Shown: positions 17,476 through 27,083 of the stretch, one piece after another
Numbering within the stretch: position 1 is the stretch's first letter
Layout of the letters: each line of letters starts with the position of its first letter
DNA from: Fischerella sp. CENA71
GTDB lineage: Bacteria; Cyanobacteriota; Cyanobacteriia; Cyanobacteriales; Nostocaceae
Direction: 5' to 3'
Assembly: GCA_024239075.1 (NCBI GenBank)
Contig: JANBVI010000078.1
Location: 124,001-188,000 of the forward strand
DNA length: 64,000 nucleotides
The notes under the pieces: generated by a model
Told to the model about the DNA's origin: nothing
What the model saw: the letters and a program-made list of their open reading frames with translations, nothing else
The model's database searches: none
Program-made: the position numbers and the translations under genes

Positions 17476-19641
17476 TTACAATCCGTTTCCGATCAAAATA
17501 AAGGGCGCCCAATAGTAGGGATGACTAAGGCTACCCGAAACAGATCCTGATAGATTCTCACTTATGCTTTGCTCCTGATTCAAATTAGACGAATTTCCTG
17601 TGATTAGCGCTATTTGTGCTTGCCGTAACACTTCAGTTTTTGTTAATTTTCCTGAAGTTAGTAGAGCATAAAAAGCACTCATCAACGCCTGCGTACCGCC
17701 ATCATCTACAGCCCAGAGTGAAGCAATGGCTGATCTCGCACCAGTTTTTTGCATCTGATAACCAAAACCTAAAATTTCCTCACCGTTACCTAATTTGCCC
17801 CCTAGCCCTGTCTCGCAGGCACTCAGCACTACTAAATCTACTCGCGGTAGTGACCAAGTGGCAACATCTTTGAGGGTAGCTCGTTCACCGTTCCCAAATA
17901 AAATAAAAGAATCTTCTGGCTTGCCCACAACAAATGCCGCATGGGTTGCCATATGGACAATTGTAAAATCATCCATTTGTGGCACAGTCATTTCTGGGTT
18001 AAAGGCGTCATCTAAAAATTTCTTGGTTCCTGGAACTAGAGTGGCTAAATTTTCTACTTCCTTGGCTGCAAAAGGCAATCCAGAAAAAATTTCTTGGCGA
18101 TTAGCAACTTTGACTTCATAACTGCCTTTAGTAAATGCTGCTGCCAAAATACGCAAATTTGATGAGGGCGGTGTGTTAAAGTTTGTTAAACTGGCAGCAG
18201 TGATGTGATTGATACTATAGCGCTGCACTAACCATTGTTTGCCATCAAATAAAGCTGCTAAAGGAATGTAACGTAATTGCCCATCTGGTGCGTAAACTAT
18301 AGTTTTGGTACCTGCTTGGGTAAGTTCTTTTTCTATTGGTTTGATCAGCCAATCATATAATTGACGTGCAGGTTTTTTGACATCTAAGCTAGGGTTCTCT
18401 AAGGCTTTGCGAAAGCTGAGAATGGTTTGCTGGAGGTTTGCTTTTTTTACAGCAACCGTACGATGAATTGGTGGCGAATCAGGAGTGACTAATACCAATT
18501 CCAAACTATTTTCTAAAACTAGAGGATATAAAATTACAGATTTGTCAGGTAGTCGCGCTAAGTTATCACGAATTTCATTGAGACTTTCTAAATCTAAATT
18601 TTGCCGTCTAGCTGTGCGGCTAATTTGTTCTACTTGTGTTTTGACCTCTGAACTATTGATAAAACTGTTAAACTCATCCAGAATTTGCTGCTGATTTTCT
18701 ACTATTTTTTGAATACGTTGGTTTTGTTGTGGCGATCGCTTCTCTGGAGAAATCTGACGCAATTTGGTCAGTTCTTTGCCTAGCACAACTGCACTATCAA
18801 GGGTTTGATCTAGTTTTTGCTTAATTGGTTTTTCGGCTGGTGTGATCTCAATTCCTTTTGCAGTTCTTTGATTACCTTCGACATTTTGCAGAAATTCTTC
18901 CAGTTCTTCAACTTTGATTAAATCGAGAATACGCTGTCCTTCTGCGGTGCGATCGCTTTTCAGTAATCCTTCACCTAAAGCTTGATATGTCTGGCGAACA
19001 GTGAGATTATAAGCATCTAGCTGTTCTCCAGAAAAAGCTGCTGGATTGAGGCGGACTTTTTCGCGATTATTAACACAATGCTTGTAAAAGAACATCGCTA
19101 ACTCAGGTTGATTCTGGATAGCTAGTAAGTATCCTAAATTACTGTAGGTTTTACCGAAAGCAATATGAGCCTTTCCAGGATTTTTCTCATTAACACTAAG
19201 TTCTTTATTGATAGCTAAAGCTTGCAAATAAGCATTAAATGCTTGGGAAAATTTATTTTGTTGTTGGTAAACTCTGCCAATATTATTAAAAGTAATTGCT
19301 TCCAGCGACCTTTGCTGAATATTTCTGCTAATCTCTAAAGCTGTTTGTAATTTCTGTAACGCTTCTGGAAAACGCTTTTGCTGAGATAGTTTGATTGCCT
19401 CTTGATTCAGTTGCTTAATCTGCTCAGAACGACTAGTATTTTGAAGTGAAAATTTAGTTATTTCAGCATCTTTATTTTGTATACTTGTATTTGCTGTTAC
19501 CGGGATATTTTTTGAAAGCAACATTCCTGAGCCTAGAGAAAATACCAAGCCAGCAGTAAAAATATTTGAATATATTTTCCGAGGGTGCATAAAAACCCTT
19601 CCATTATTGGTTTGCTTTTGACTCAAGGAAAATAGTTGCAT
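17476..19641 (-). CDS. TPR and CHAT domain (caspase-like) protein
   Basis: This 721-residue protein has a hydrophobic N-terminal segment (IFTAGLVFSLGSGMLL, about residues 28-43) that reads as a signal peptide or anchor. It is followed by tetratricopeptide repeats at about 80-220 (LNQEAIKLSQQKRFPEALQKLQTALEISR) and a C-terminal CHAT domain. The caspase-type dyad is present: His567 in HMATHAAF and Cys609 in VVLSACETGLGG. CHAT proteins are peptidases of the caspase-separase clan, several acting in programmed responses; this TPR-CHAT form is very common in filamentous cyanobacteria. A start at the internal Met of MHPRKIYSN would give a more standard signal peptide. Substrate unknown. Confidence 0.88.
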   Translation of the reverse strand: MQLFSLSQKQTNNGRVFMHPRKIYSNIFTAGLVFSLGSGMLLSKNIPVTANTSIQNKDAEITKFSLQNTSRSEQIKQLNQEAIKLSQQKRFPEALQKLQTALEISRNIQQRSLEAITFNNIGRVYQQQNKFSQAFNAYLQALAINKELSVNEKNPGKAHIAFGKTYSNLGYLLAIQNQPELAMFFYKHCVNNREKVRLNPAAFSGEQLDAYNLTVRQTYQALGEGLLKSDRTAEGQRILDLIKVEELEEFLQNVEGNQRTAKGIEITPAEKPIKQKLDQTLDSAVVLGKELTKLRQISPEKRSPQQNQRIQKIVENQQQILDEFNSFINSSEVKTQVEQISRTARRQNLDLESLNEIRDNLARLPDKSVILYPLVLENSLELVLVTPDSPPIHRTVAVKKANLQQTILSFRKALENPSLDVKKPARQLYDWLIKPIEKELTQAGTKTIVYAPDGQLRYIPLAALFDGKQWLVQRYSINHITAASLTNFNTPPSSNLRILAAAFTKGSYEVKVANRQEIFSGLPFAAKEVENLATLVPGTKKFLDDAFNPEMTVPQMDDFTIVHMATHAAFVVGKPEDSFILFGNGERATLKDVATWSLPRVDLVVLSACETGLGGKLGNGEEILGFGYQMQKTGARSAIASLWAVDDGGTQALMSAFYALLTSGKLTKTEVLRQAQIALITGNSSNLNQEQSISENLSGSVSGSLSHPYYWAPFILIGNGL

Positions 19642-19708
19642 AAGGCTACTATTGTTTATGCTATTTCAAAAAATGGACAAACTCTGAGAAATCCTAAGAA
19701 AATTTAAG

Positions 19709-20206
19709 ATGTCTGAAGAAAAAACAAACTTACCCCAACTACCTACAACTGCGATAGACAGTCCCACAAGTCAGACACTAGAGTATTGGTTTGAATATCC
19801 CGTAAGAGTACAACCTCATCACACCGACTATTTAGGCGTAGTATGGCACGGTACTTACATAGCCTGGATGGAAGAAGCACGGGTAGAATGCTTACGTTCC
19901 ATCGGTGTACAATACGCGGACTTAGTGGCTTTAGGTTGCGATTTGCCAGTAGTTGAACTTTCGCTACGCTACCATCGTTCTATTCAGCTGGGTATGGTAG
20001 CAGTAGTCAAAACACGCATGACTGAAGTCACCAGCGTCCGCATCAATTGGGATTACGTGATTGAATCTCCAGATAGACAAGAATTGTATGTTACAGGCAA
20101 AGTCACATTAGTAGCCGTAGACCGAGAAAGAGGTAAAATTATGCGTCAACTACCTGCCAATGTTCAAGATGCGTTGGCAAAAATCTCAGCTTCATTGAAA
20201 AAATAA
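19709..20206 (+). CDS. Acyl-CoA thioesterase, 4HBT hotdog family
   Basis: This 165-residue protein contains VRVQPHHTDYLGVVWHGTYIAWMEEARVECLRSIG, the 4-hydroxybenzoyl-CoA thioesterase signature with the catalytic-type Asp in TDYLG and the nearby WHGTY loop. The family hydrolyses acyl- or aroyl-CoA thioesters. In cyanobacteria one homologue is the 1,4-dihydroxy-2-naphthoyl-CoA thioesterase of phylloquinone synthesis. This protein carries an extra N-terminal tail of about 25 residues (EEKTNLPQLPTTAIDSPTSQ) and that assignment is not secure. It is divergent from the CHAT gene, only 67 bp apart. Confidence 0.8.
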   Translation: MSEEKTNLPQLPTTAIDSPTSQTLEYWFEYPVRVQPHHTDYLGVVWHGTYIAWMEEARVECLRSIGVQYADLVALGCDLPVVELSLRYHRSIQLGMVAVVKTRMTEVTSVRINWDYVIESPDRQELYVTGKVTLVAVDRERGKIMRQLPANVQDALAKISASLKK

Positions 20207-20324
20207 TTGCTGGTCATTGGTCATTGGTCATTGGACATTGGTTATTCTCCCTGCTCCCTGCTCCCTGCTCCCTGCTCCCTGCTCCCTTGTCCCCGATTCC
20301 CGATCCCCAATCCCCGATCCCCCA
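20207..20324. repeat. Short tandem repeat block
   Basis: Tandem TCATTGG heptamers run from about 20212 to 20240, then CTCCCTG heptamers (five copies) at about 20250-20285, then GATTCCCGATCCCC words. Tandem heptamers of this kind are typical of heterocystous cyanobacterial genomes. The frame 20207-20434 across it is repeat-derived. Confidence 0.8.
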
Positions 20325-20582
20325 CTACTTACCTATCTGTGGTAACTTCTGGGGAATTTGCACTATATAATTCCATATCTCTTGAGGTCCAATACCATAG
20401 CCAACATGTAGCAAAACGACGATCGCAGCAATGACAAAGGCTGTTTTTGCAGTCGTTTTGACTACTTTAATTAAGATTGTGAAGATTAACCAAGCGACAA
20501 TTAGGGCTATAAGCATAATCATCAATTCCAAAGTCTCGCCTTGACTGTCAATTAAGATGACACCAAAAAATGACATCATCAA
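20325..20582 (-). CDS. Small two-span membrane protein, unknown
   Basis: The 85-residue product has hydrophobic helices LELMIMLIALIVAWLIFTILI and TAFVIAAIVVLLHVGYGIG, joined by a basic loop KVVKTTAK, and a polar end PQEIWNYIVQIPQKLPQIGK. No named family is recognised. Three ATGs head the ORF and a further start (MIMLIAL, residue 21) preceded by GGA is possible. The last codons abut the repeat block downstream. The amphipathic C-terminal IWNYIVQIPQKL segment is not repeat-like, supporting a real gene. Confidence 0.6.
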   Translation of the reverse strand: MMMSFFGVILIDSQGETLELMIMLIALIVAWLIFTILIKVVKTTAKTAFVIAAIVVLLHVGYGIGPQEIWNYIVQIPQKLPQIGK

Positions 20583-20844
20583 AGGCGACTTGATTTTAAA
20601 TTAAATTGTGTTTATCAACTCTGTTTAAAGAATGGCTATCAATACTACTAATGTGGTTATGAAGAGATTTTTCTAATAACCACAAATATAAAATTGTTTA
20701 GAATAAGTATTAGATTTTATGTTTAATTTTCCTGCAATTTTAATAAACAAGATAATAACATGAATTATCTTTTTTATGAAAATAAATTTGATGAAAATAT
20801 ATAAAATATTTTTGCTGAATTTTAAAATAATTTATGAAAAATCC

Positions 20845-20869
20845 AGCGTTCAGTATAAGGCTGAACGCT
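20845..20869 (-). terminator. Hairpin after dxr
   Basis: AGCGTTCAG (20845-20853) and CTGAACGCT (20861-20869) form a perfect 9-bp stem with a 7-nt loop, 24 bp beyond the dxr stop. On the minus strand it is followed by GGATTTTTC, a near T-run, consistent with termination of dxr. Confidence 0.75.
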
Positions 20870-20892
20870 TATTAATTGAAGTATCTTATTTT

Positions 20893-22089
20893 TTATCGAA
20901 AAGAAATTATTTGCGGTTGAGATTCTAAATTTTTAGTAGCCGTCAAAACCTCTTGTCTAGCCCATTGATCGGCAACCAAAATGTCATCTAAAGTGGGATT
21001 TGAACAGTTTTGAGATGAGAAGCGATCGCACACCGATTCGATGCATCGGGCAATATCTAAATAACTAATTTTTTCTGACAAAAATAAAGCTACAGCTTGT
21101 TCATTTGCTGCATTCAAAACAGCTGGCATCGAACCACCAGCCTTACCAGCAGCATAAGCTAACTGCATACAAGGATACTTTTTGTGGTCTGGTTCACGGA
21201 AGGTCAAATTGCCAGCTTTTACCAAATCTAATCTTTCCCAGTCGGTGTAAATGCGTTCTGGCCAAGATAAAGCATATAGCAAAGGTAAGCGCATATCAGG
21301 CCAGCCCAGTTGAGCTAACACAGAGGTATCCTGAAGTTCTATTAAAGAGTGAATAATACTTTGGGGATGGATGACAATTTCAATGTCCTTATAATCTAAG
21401 CCAAACAAAAAATGAGCTTCAATTACTTCCAATCCCTTATTCATCAAAGTGGCAGAATCTACAGTAATTTTCCGGCCCATTGACCAATTAGGATGTTTAA
21501 GAGCATCAGCAACAGTCACTTCTGCTAATTTTTCTGTAGGCCAATCCCGGAAAGCGCCACCGGAAGCTGTAAGTAAAATCTTTCGCAAACCACCTTTTGG
21601 AACACCTTGCAAACACTGAAATATCGCTGAATGTTCCGAATCTGCTGGTAATAATTTTATCCCATGTTTCTCAATTAAAGGTAGAACAACAGGGCCACCA
21701 GCAATCAGAGTTTCTTTGTTAGCTAAGGCGATATCTTTACCAGCTTCAATTGCTGCGATCGTCGGTAATAATCCTGCACAGCCAACAATACCCGTCACCA
21801 CAGTTTGAGCATCACCATAGCGTGCAACCTCTACGATTCCTGCATCACCAGCCAAGAGAATCGGTTGGGGATCAAGATCGGCGATCGCTTCTTTGAGTGC
21901 TGGTAATTTTTCCTCTGCACAAATCGCTGCTATACTCGGTCGAAATTGCCGAATTTGAGCAGCTAACAATTCCACATTATTTCCAGCCGCTAAACCAACA
22001 ATCCGAAACTTATCTGGATTATTAGCGACAATATCTAAAGTCTGAGTACCGATAGAGCCAGTAGAACCAAGAAGAGTTATTGTTTTCAC
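20893..22089 (-). CDS. dxr: 1-deoxy-D-xylulose 5-phosphate reductoisomerase
   Basis: This 398-residue protein is full length for DXR (IspC). It starts [21 protein letters not shown], with the NADPH-binding GSTGSIG loop. It has [29 protein letters not shown] (metal-binding acidic residues) and [12 protein letters not shown], plus [31 protein letters not shown]. It converts DXP to 2-C-methyl-D-erythritol 4-phosphate in the plastid-type isoprenoid pathway, which supplies carotenoids, phytol and quinones. The promoter region upstream is filled by a tandem repeat block from 22139. Confidence 0.97.
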   Translation of the reverse strand: MKTITLLGSTGSIGTQTLDIVANNPDKFRIVGLAAGNNVELLAAQIRQFRPSIAAICAEEKLPALKEAIADLDPQPILLAGDAGIVEVARYGDAQTVVTGIVGCAGLLPTIAAIEAGKDIALANKETLIAGGPVVLPLIEKHGIKLLPADSEHSAIFQCLQGVPKGGLRKILLTASGGAFRDWPTEKLAEVTVADALKHPNWSMGRKITVDSATLMNKGLEVIEAHFLFGLDYKDIEIVIHPQSIIHSLIELQDTSVLAQLGWPDMRLPLLYALSWPERIYTDWERLDLVKAGNLTFREPDHKKYPCMQLAYAAGKAGGSMPAVLNAANEQAVALFLSEKISYLDIARCIESVCDRFSSQNCSNPTLDDILVADQWARQEVLTATKNLESQPQIISFR

Positions 22090-22138
22090 AATTATTTAGG
22101 GATCAACAGACAACTCCAATCTTAAATTGCTTCGTACT

Positions 22139-22476
22139 CTTGGGGATAGGGGATAGGGATAAGGGATCGGGGATAAGGGATCGGGGATAAGGGATCGGGG
22201 ATTGGGGATTGGGGATTGGGAATTGGGGATAAGGATAAGGATAAGGATAAGGGATCGGGGATTGGGGATTGAAAATGGGAGATTGAGGATTGAGAATTGA
22301 GAATTGGGAATTGGGATTGGGAATTGGGAATGGGAGATTGAGAATTGAGAATTGGGAATTGAGAATTGGGAATGGGAGATTGAGAATTGAGAAATAGAAT
22401 ATTAGGACTAATATTTAATTTTTGAACAAAACTTAGTACAGTCCCCGATCCCTTATCCCCGATCCCCGATCCCTTT
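22139..22476. repeat. Large tandem-heptamer repeat block
   Basis: About 240 bp (22140-22390) consist almost wholly of seven-base words such as GGGGATA, GGGGATC, GGGGATT, GATAAGG, GAATTGG and GAGAATT in runs, with a drift from GGGGAT types on the left to GAGAATTG types on the right. An AT-rich gap and then CCCCGATCCCTTATCCCCGA (about 22442-22470, the inverted type) follow, directly touching the start codon at 22477. The block fills the space between the divergent dxr and mannosyltransferase-like genes, so both promoters lie in or around it. Confidence 0.9.
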
Positions 22477-23739
22477 ATGCTTCATATCAGAAAATACCTG
22501 TTAAAAAATGATTTACTCTTTCCCATAACAATCTGGCTTTCCACCAGGCTGGTGATTTGGATTGCTATGTTATTGCTTGCTCCTTTGTTGGATACACCAT
22601 CAGGAGGAAAATCTGCTGTTTTTGGCTGGGGTGTTTTTGATGCTTGGGATAGTATTCATTACCGTAATATCACTACTTCAGGATATGAATACCTGAATGA
22701 TGGCAAAGGACACAATATAGCCTTTTTCCCCTTATTCCCTTTGATTGTAGAGGGAATGATGAATTTTGGTTTGCCGTTTGAAGTTGCAGGGGTGATAGTC
22801 AACAATGTTGCTTTTTTAGCCACACTTTACTGTGTATATTTTTGGGTGAAGGAATTTCACACTATACAGGGCGCACGTTGGGCAACTGCTGTACTGGCAT
22901 GGTGTCCACCATCGTTATTTACAGTAGTAATTTATACTGAGGGATTGTATTTATTTTTGAGTACGGCGGCTTTACGGGCTTTTGACAAACATCAGTATGC
23001 TTGGAGTGGCTTTTGGGGAGCAATGGCTACAGCGACACGTCCTACAGGGTTAGCATTGATCCCGGCTTTTTTAATCACTGCTTGGAAACAAAAGCGATCG
23101 CCTATTGCTTATCTTGCTGGTTTAGCTACCGCTGCGGGAATATTGCTATTTAGCCTGTATTGTGCTGTTGAATTTGACGATCCTTTGGCATTTATTCACG
23201 CTCAAAAAGGCTGGCGTTCTTCTTTGGGATTTGATTGGCAGGGTTGGTGGAAAATGCTGATGCAAATTACAGTTGGCACAACTAACTGGAAATACGGTTG
23301 GATTAAAGATCCCCTGCATCCGCTATTATTTACTGCAATCGTTTTAATTGGTTTTTTGATCTGGCGCGATCGCCAACGCTTGGGTGCTGTGAAAGTAGAC
23401 TATGGTTTTGCAGCTTTATTTTTACTTTTATGGATACTCGTAGGCGATCCCCTGCTTAACACTTTGTCAGTTTTAGGTGGTGCTTACTTGTTATGGCATT
23501 TACGCAAAGAATTAACTTTGATCACAGTAATTTATGGTTTCTGTGGTTTGGGATTAATTTTTGCCTCTGGTGGAACTTGGTCACTTAATCGCATTGTCTA
23601 CGGTATTGTTTCATTCAGCATTGCCCTTGGTGTATTGTTGTCTCGCTACCCTCGTTACGGATACTTAACCCTGTGCTTTTTCACGATTTTACTTGCCAGT
23701 TTCTCCGTCCGATTTGCCCAAAAACTTTGGGTTGGGTGA
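22477..23739 (+). CDS. PIG-V-like mannosyltransferase family membrane protein (copy A)
   Basis: This 420-residue protein has many hydrophobic helices. Near the N terminus is WLSTRLVIWIAMLLLAP and then VFDAWDSIHYRNITTSGYEYLNDGKGHNIAFFPLFPLIVEGMM. The AWDSIHY and FFPLFPL motifs match the PIG-V (GPI mannosyltransferase 2-like) family of GT-C enzymes, with the first-loop Asp as probable catalytic residue. It presumably transfers a sugar from a lipid-phosphate donor at the membrane; acceptor unknown. It is a clear paralogue of 28816-30108 but lacks about 10 residues near position 310 (GAVKVDYGFAALF region). The ATG follows repeat DNA with no Shine-Dalgarno, but alignment with the paralogue supports it. 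Confidence 0.82.
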   Translation: MLHIRKYLLKNDLLFPITIWLSTRLVIWIAMLLLAPLLDTPSGGKSAVFGWGVFDAWDSIHYRNITTSGYEYLNDGKGHNIAFFPLFPLIVEGMMNFGLPFEVAGVIVNNVAFLATLYCVYFWVKEFHTIQGARWATAVLAWCPPSLFTVVIYTEGLYLFLSTAALRAFDKHQYAWSGFWGAMATATRPTGLALIPAFLITAWKQKRSPIAYLAGLATAAGILLFSLYCAVEFDDPLAFIHAQKGWRSSLGFDWQGWWKMLMQITVGTTNWKYGWIKDPLHPLLFTAIVLIGFLIWRDRQRLGAVKVDYGFAALFLLLWILVGDPLLNTLSVLGGAYLLWHLRKELTLITVIYGFCGLGLIFASGGTWSLNRIVYGIVSFSIALGVLLSRYPRYGYLTLCFFTILLASFSVRFAQKLWVG

Positions 23740-23824
23740 AGGGAATCGGGGATCGGGAATCGGGGATCGGGGATCGGGGACAAGGGAGCAGGGAGAATAA
23801 CCAATGACCAATGACCAATGACAA
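23740..23824. repeat. Repeat block supplying a start codon
   Basis: Runs of GGGGATC/GGGAATC heptamers are followed by ACCAATGACCAATGAC and ACAAATGACAAATGAC. The start codon of the next gene (23825) is one of these ATGs, so the translation initiation region is made of repeat DNA. Confidence 0.75.
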
Positions 23825-25240
23825 ATGACAAATGACAAAAATACTGTTGGTTTTATAACTTGCGCTAGTGCCTTAGTGTTATTTGGGTGTAGCAGTTTAC
23901 GACACGAACTGTTTCATTCTGCTGCTTGGGATTTAGGAATTTTTGATCAAGCGGTCTACTTGATTAGCCAAGGACAATCCCCTATTTCCTCATTTTTGGG
24001 ATTTCACATTCTTGGGGATCATGCGGCTATGATTTTATATCCATTGGCTTTACTTTATAAAATCTATCCTAGTGTTTACTGGTTGTTGCTTGTGCAGGCA
24101 ATTGCCTTAGCATCAGGTGCGCTGTTGACTAATTCTATGGCGCGTCAAGCTGGACTAACGACGCGACAATCAATAGCAGTGACAGCAGTTTATCTGTTGT
24201 ATCCGTTGGTATTTAACATTAATCTGTATGATTTTCACCCAGAAGTAATAGCCCTACCTGCAATCTTTGGAGCAATTTTAGCGGCGCGTTTGGCAAAATT
24301 TGGCTGGTTTTGTTTCAGTATCTTCATAGTGTTGGGATGTAAAGCAGTATTGTCTCTAACAGTTGCAGCTATGGGAGTTTGGCTATTTGCATTTGAAAAA
24401 AGACGGTTGTATGGTGCGATCGCCATACTTTGTGGAATAATTTGGTTTGCGATCGCAACCAAAGTAATCATTCCTTTTTTCGGTGGTGAAGCAGCTTCCA
24501 TCACTCGCCACATCTCACGCTATAGCTATCTGGGAAATTCCTTTGTTGAAATTGCTCAAAATCTACTGTTTAATCCCAAATTAGTACTGGGAAAAGTTTT
24601 CTCACTCGATACTCTGGAATATTTAGCTTTACTGTTTGCGCCTGTCATTTGGGGAATCTCGCCTCGACATTTACTACCTTTGATTGGCGCTTTCCCCACA
24701 CTGATGTTGAATATTCTCGCAAATGCTAGTCAGCAAAGAAACTTAGTGCATCAGTATTCTCTCCCAATCTTACCTTTTTTATTAGTAGTTGTAATTCAAA
24801 CCCTGGCTGCTAAAAAAGGATGGATACAAAAACCAAGAATAATTATTCTCTGGTCTTTAGTAGCTTTTTTTGTACTAGCTAAATACGGATATTTTTGGAC
24901 AATTTATCTAGATTCATTCGATACTTGGCAAGCTACACGACAAGCGATCGCCCAAGTTCAAACCCAAGGAGGTGTTTATACTACTGCCGAAATTGCCTCT
25001 CATTTAAGCGATCGCCCACTGATCGAATTTACAGATGCAAATTCCCCACCAGCAGATATAACGAAATTTGAGTATATACTCTTAAATGCCCGTCATCCCG
25101 GTTGGCTAAGTAATCGCGATTTTGCCATAAAGTTAGTCAATCAGCTCAAAAATACTCAACAGTTTCAACTAAACTACCAGCAAGACGACGTTTATTTATT
25201 TGTGAAAAACTCTTCTGCTAGAGATAAAAAAGTTAATTGA
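23825..25240 (+). CDS. DUF2079 polytopic membrane protein (copy A)
   Basis: The 471-residue product has about a dozen hydrophobic helices. Signature segments are AWDLGIFDQAVYLISQGQSPISSFLGFHILGDHAAMILYPLALLYKIYPSVYWLLLVQA and LYDFHPEVIALPAIFGAILAARL. This is the DUF2079 family, which resembles GT-C glycosyltransferases in topology: an acidic motif in the first periplasmic loop (here DLGIFDQ) and a large C-terminal soluble part. It is about 50-60% alike by eye to the next gene. Function is inferred only from fold and from glycosyltransferase-type neighbours. The N terminus MTNDKNT derives from the upstream repeat. Confidence 0.82.
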   Translation: MTNDKNTVGFITCASALVLFGCSSLRHELFHSAAWDLGIFDQAVYLISQGQSPISSFLGFHILGDHAAMILYPLALLYKIYPSVYWLLLVQAIALASGALLTNSMARQAGLTTRQSIAVTAVYLLYPLVFNINLYDFHPEVIALPAIFGAILAARLAKFGWFCFSIFIVLGCKAVLSLTVAAMGVWLFAFEKRRLYGAIAILCGIIWFAIATKVIIPFFGGEAASITRHISRYSYLGNSFVEIAQNLLFNPKLVLGKVFSLDTLEYLALLFAPVIWGISPRHLLPLIGAFPTLMLNILANASQQRNLVHQYSLPILPFLLVVVIQTLAAKKGWIQKPRIIILWSLVAFFVLAKYGYFWTIYLDSFDTWQATRQAIAQVQTQGGVYTTAEIASHLSDRPLIEFTDANSPPADITKFEYILLNARHPGWLSNRDFAIKLVNQLKNTQQFQLNYQQDDVYLFVKNSSARDKKVN

Positions 25241-25334
25241 AACTTAAATGTCTCTATTTCTGTCTTTTTTCCAGAAAATCGTAAAATAATTAGGTTAAGA
25301 AAATATTAACAATATTTCTTACTTGTAACGAGGA

Positions 25335-26732
25335 GTGAAAAAACAACTTTTTCAATTTGGCATTATCGGTTGGATGACTGGCGTCAGTGCCTTAGTGTTG
25401 TTTGCGTGCAGCAGTATCAGGCATACACTGTTTCAGTCAGGAGTTCTGGATTTAGGAATTTACGATCAGGTTGTTTACTTAATCAGCCAAGGACAACCGC
25501 CTATTTCCTCTTTTCTAGGCTTTCATCACATGGGGAACCATGCAGCTTTTTCAGTCTATCCATTGGCTTTACTTTACAAGATTTATCCCAGCGCTTACTG
25601 GTTATTAGCTGTACAAGCTGTTTCCCTGGCTTTAGGTGCTGTACCGACTTATTATCTTGCCTTGCAAGCAGGATTGAAGCAAAGCCAAGCAGTAGCAATG
25701 GCAGCAGTTTATCTACTGTATCCATTGATTTTTAATGTCAATATCTTTGAATTTCACCCAGAAGTTATGGCAATTCCTGTATTTCTGGGTGTTGTTTTGG
25801 CAGCACGGTTAGGTAATATATTGTGGTTTTGTCTTGGCACTATTTTTATTTTGGGTTGTAAAGCCGTGTTATCGCTGACAGTGGCGGCGATGGGTTTCTG
25901 GCTACTGGTGTTTGAACGGCGGCGTTTTTGCGGTACATTCGCTCTGATTGTTGGCATCAGTTGGTTTTTAATTTCTAGCCAAGTGATTATTCCTTTTTTT
26001 AGTAATAATGAGGCAGCAGCAGTAGAACGTTACAGCTATTTAGGCAATTCTGTTTTCACAATTGCTAGTAATATTATTCTGAAACCAAATATCATTTTTG
26101 GGAAAGTATTTTCACTAGATACGCTGGAATATTTAGCATTGTTAGTTGCACCTTTAATTTGGGGACTTACACCCCAAAATCTAACTCCTTTGGTAAGTGC
26201 AATTCCAGCATTAGCTTTAAATATTCTTTCCGAAAAATCAGCCCAACGTGACTTAATTCATCAATATTCTTTGCCGATATTGCCATTTTTAATTTTGGCT
26301 GTAATTGCCAGTCTTGCTGCTGATAAAGGATGGCTGCGTTCTAGAAGAAAAATCATTTTGTGGGCAATATTAGGTTTCATGGTATTAGGAAAATACGGCT
26401 ATTTTTGGTCACGATATCTGAGAACAGTTGATAATTGGGAAGCAACAAATCAAGCGATCGCTCAAGTTCAGACAAAAGGCCCTGTTTTAACTACCCACAG
26501 CATCGCCCCACATTTAAGTCACCGTCCGATGATTCAATTTGTAGATGATATTAGCGGTGCGCCCACAGATTTCACTCCATTTGAGTATATATTGCTGAAC
26601 GTGCGCCATCCAGACGGTACTCGCAACCCAGAATTTGCCGCAAACCTAGTAAATCAACTGAAAAATTATCAGTTATTTCGACTAGTCTATCAGCGCGATG
26701 ACGTGTATTTATTTGTCAAGAGAACTCAATAA
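25335..26732 (+). CDS. DUF2079 polytopic membrane protein (copy B)
   Basis: A GTG start at 25335 gives 465 residues. The first-loop motif LDLGIYDQVVYLISQGQPPISSFLGFHHMGNHAAFSVYPLALLYKIYPSAYWLL and FEFHPEVMAIPVFLGVVLAARLG closely parallel copy A, as do the C-terminal FEYILLNVRHPDGTRNPEFAANLVNQLKNYQLFRLVYQRDDVYLFVKR residues. The two genes therefore arose by tandem duplication; divergence is spread evenly. Unlike copy A its upstream sequence is unique (GAGG directly before GTG) rather than repeat DNA. Expected location is the inner membrane. Glycan or lipid-sugar transfer is an inference. Confidence 0.82.
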   Translation: MKKQLFQFGIIGWMTGVSALVLFACSSIRHTLFQSGVLDLGIYDQVVYLISQGQPPISSFLGFHHMGNHAAFSVYPLALLYKIYPSAYWLLAVQAVSLALGAVPTYYLALQAGLKQSQAVAMAAVYLLYPLIFNVNIFEFHPEVMAIPVFLGVVLAARLGNILWFCLGTIFILGCKAVLSLTVAAMGFWLLVFERRRFCGTFALIVGISWFLISSQVIIPFFSNNEAAAVERYSYLGNSVFTIASNIILKPNIIFGKVFSLDTLEYLALLVAPLIWGLTPQNLTPLVSAIPALALNILSEKSAQRDLIHQYSLPILPFLILAVIASLAADKGWLRSRRKIILWAILGFMVLGKYGYFWSRYLRTVDNWEATNQAIAQVQTKGPVLTTHSIAPHLSHRPMIQFVDDISGAPTDFTPFEYILLNVRHPDGTRNPEFAANLVNQLKNYQLFRLVYQRDDVYLFVKRTQ

Positions 26733-27083
26733 ATAATTTATACCAATTTAATATGAAGACGCATACAAAGACCCCACCCGCGCTAACGCACACTTATTAG
26801 TTATTACTTAATATTTAATAGTTAAGACTTAAGTTTTATTTAGTTAAGTAATCATAAATCTTGATTAAAAATTTCCTTACCTCATTCTTTGTCTTTATAA
26901 ACTTTGCGTAGTTTGTGGTAGCCTGTGGCAAGCTGCTAAAGTGTCTACATTCCTAAAAAGTATTTTTCACAAATCAAACAGGATATTTATAGGAGGGGGT
27001 TTAGTAACAATCTGTGTTAAGTCTTATCAATAATAAAATTATCTATACCTCCTCTTAATAACTATGCCAAACTAGGGATTTAT
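26733..27083. other. Intergenic region, no gene seen
   Basis: About 350 bp of AT-rich sequence. It includes a TTAGTTATTACTTAATATTTAATAG run, and TAGGAGGGGGTTTAG near 26990 with no following ORF. No convincing promoter or hairpin was found. Confidence 0.4.

Noticed and set aside
20207-20434. 75-codon frame after the thioesterase gene
   Set aside because: Its residues come from tandem TCATTGG and CTCCCTG heptamers.
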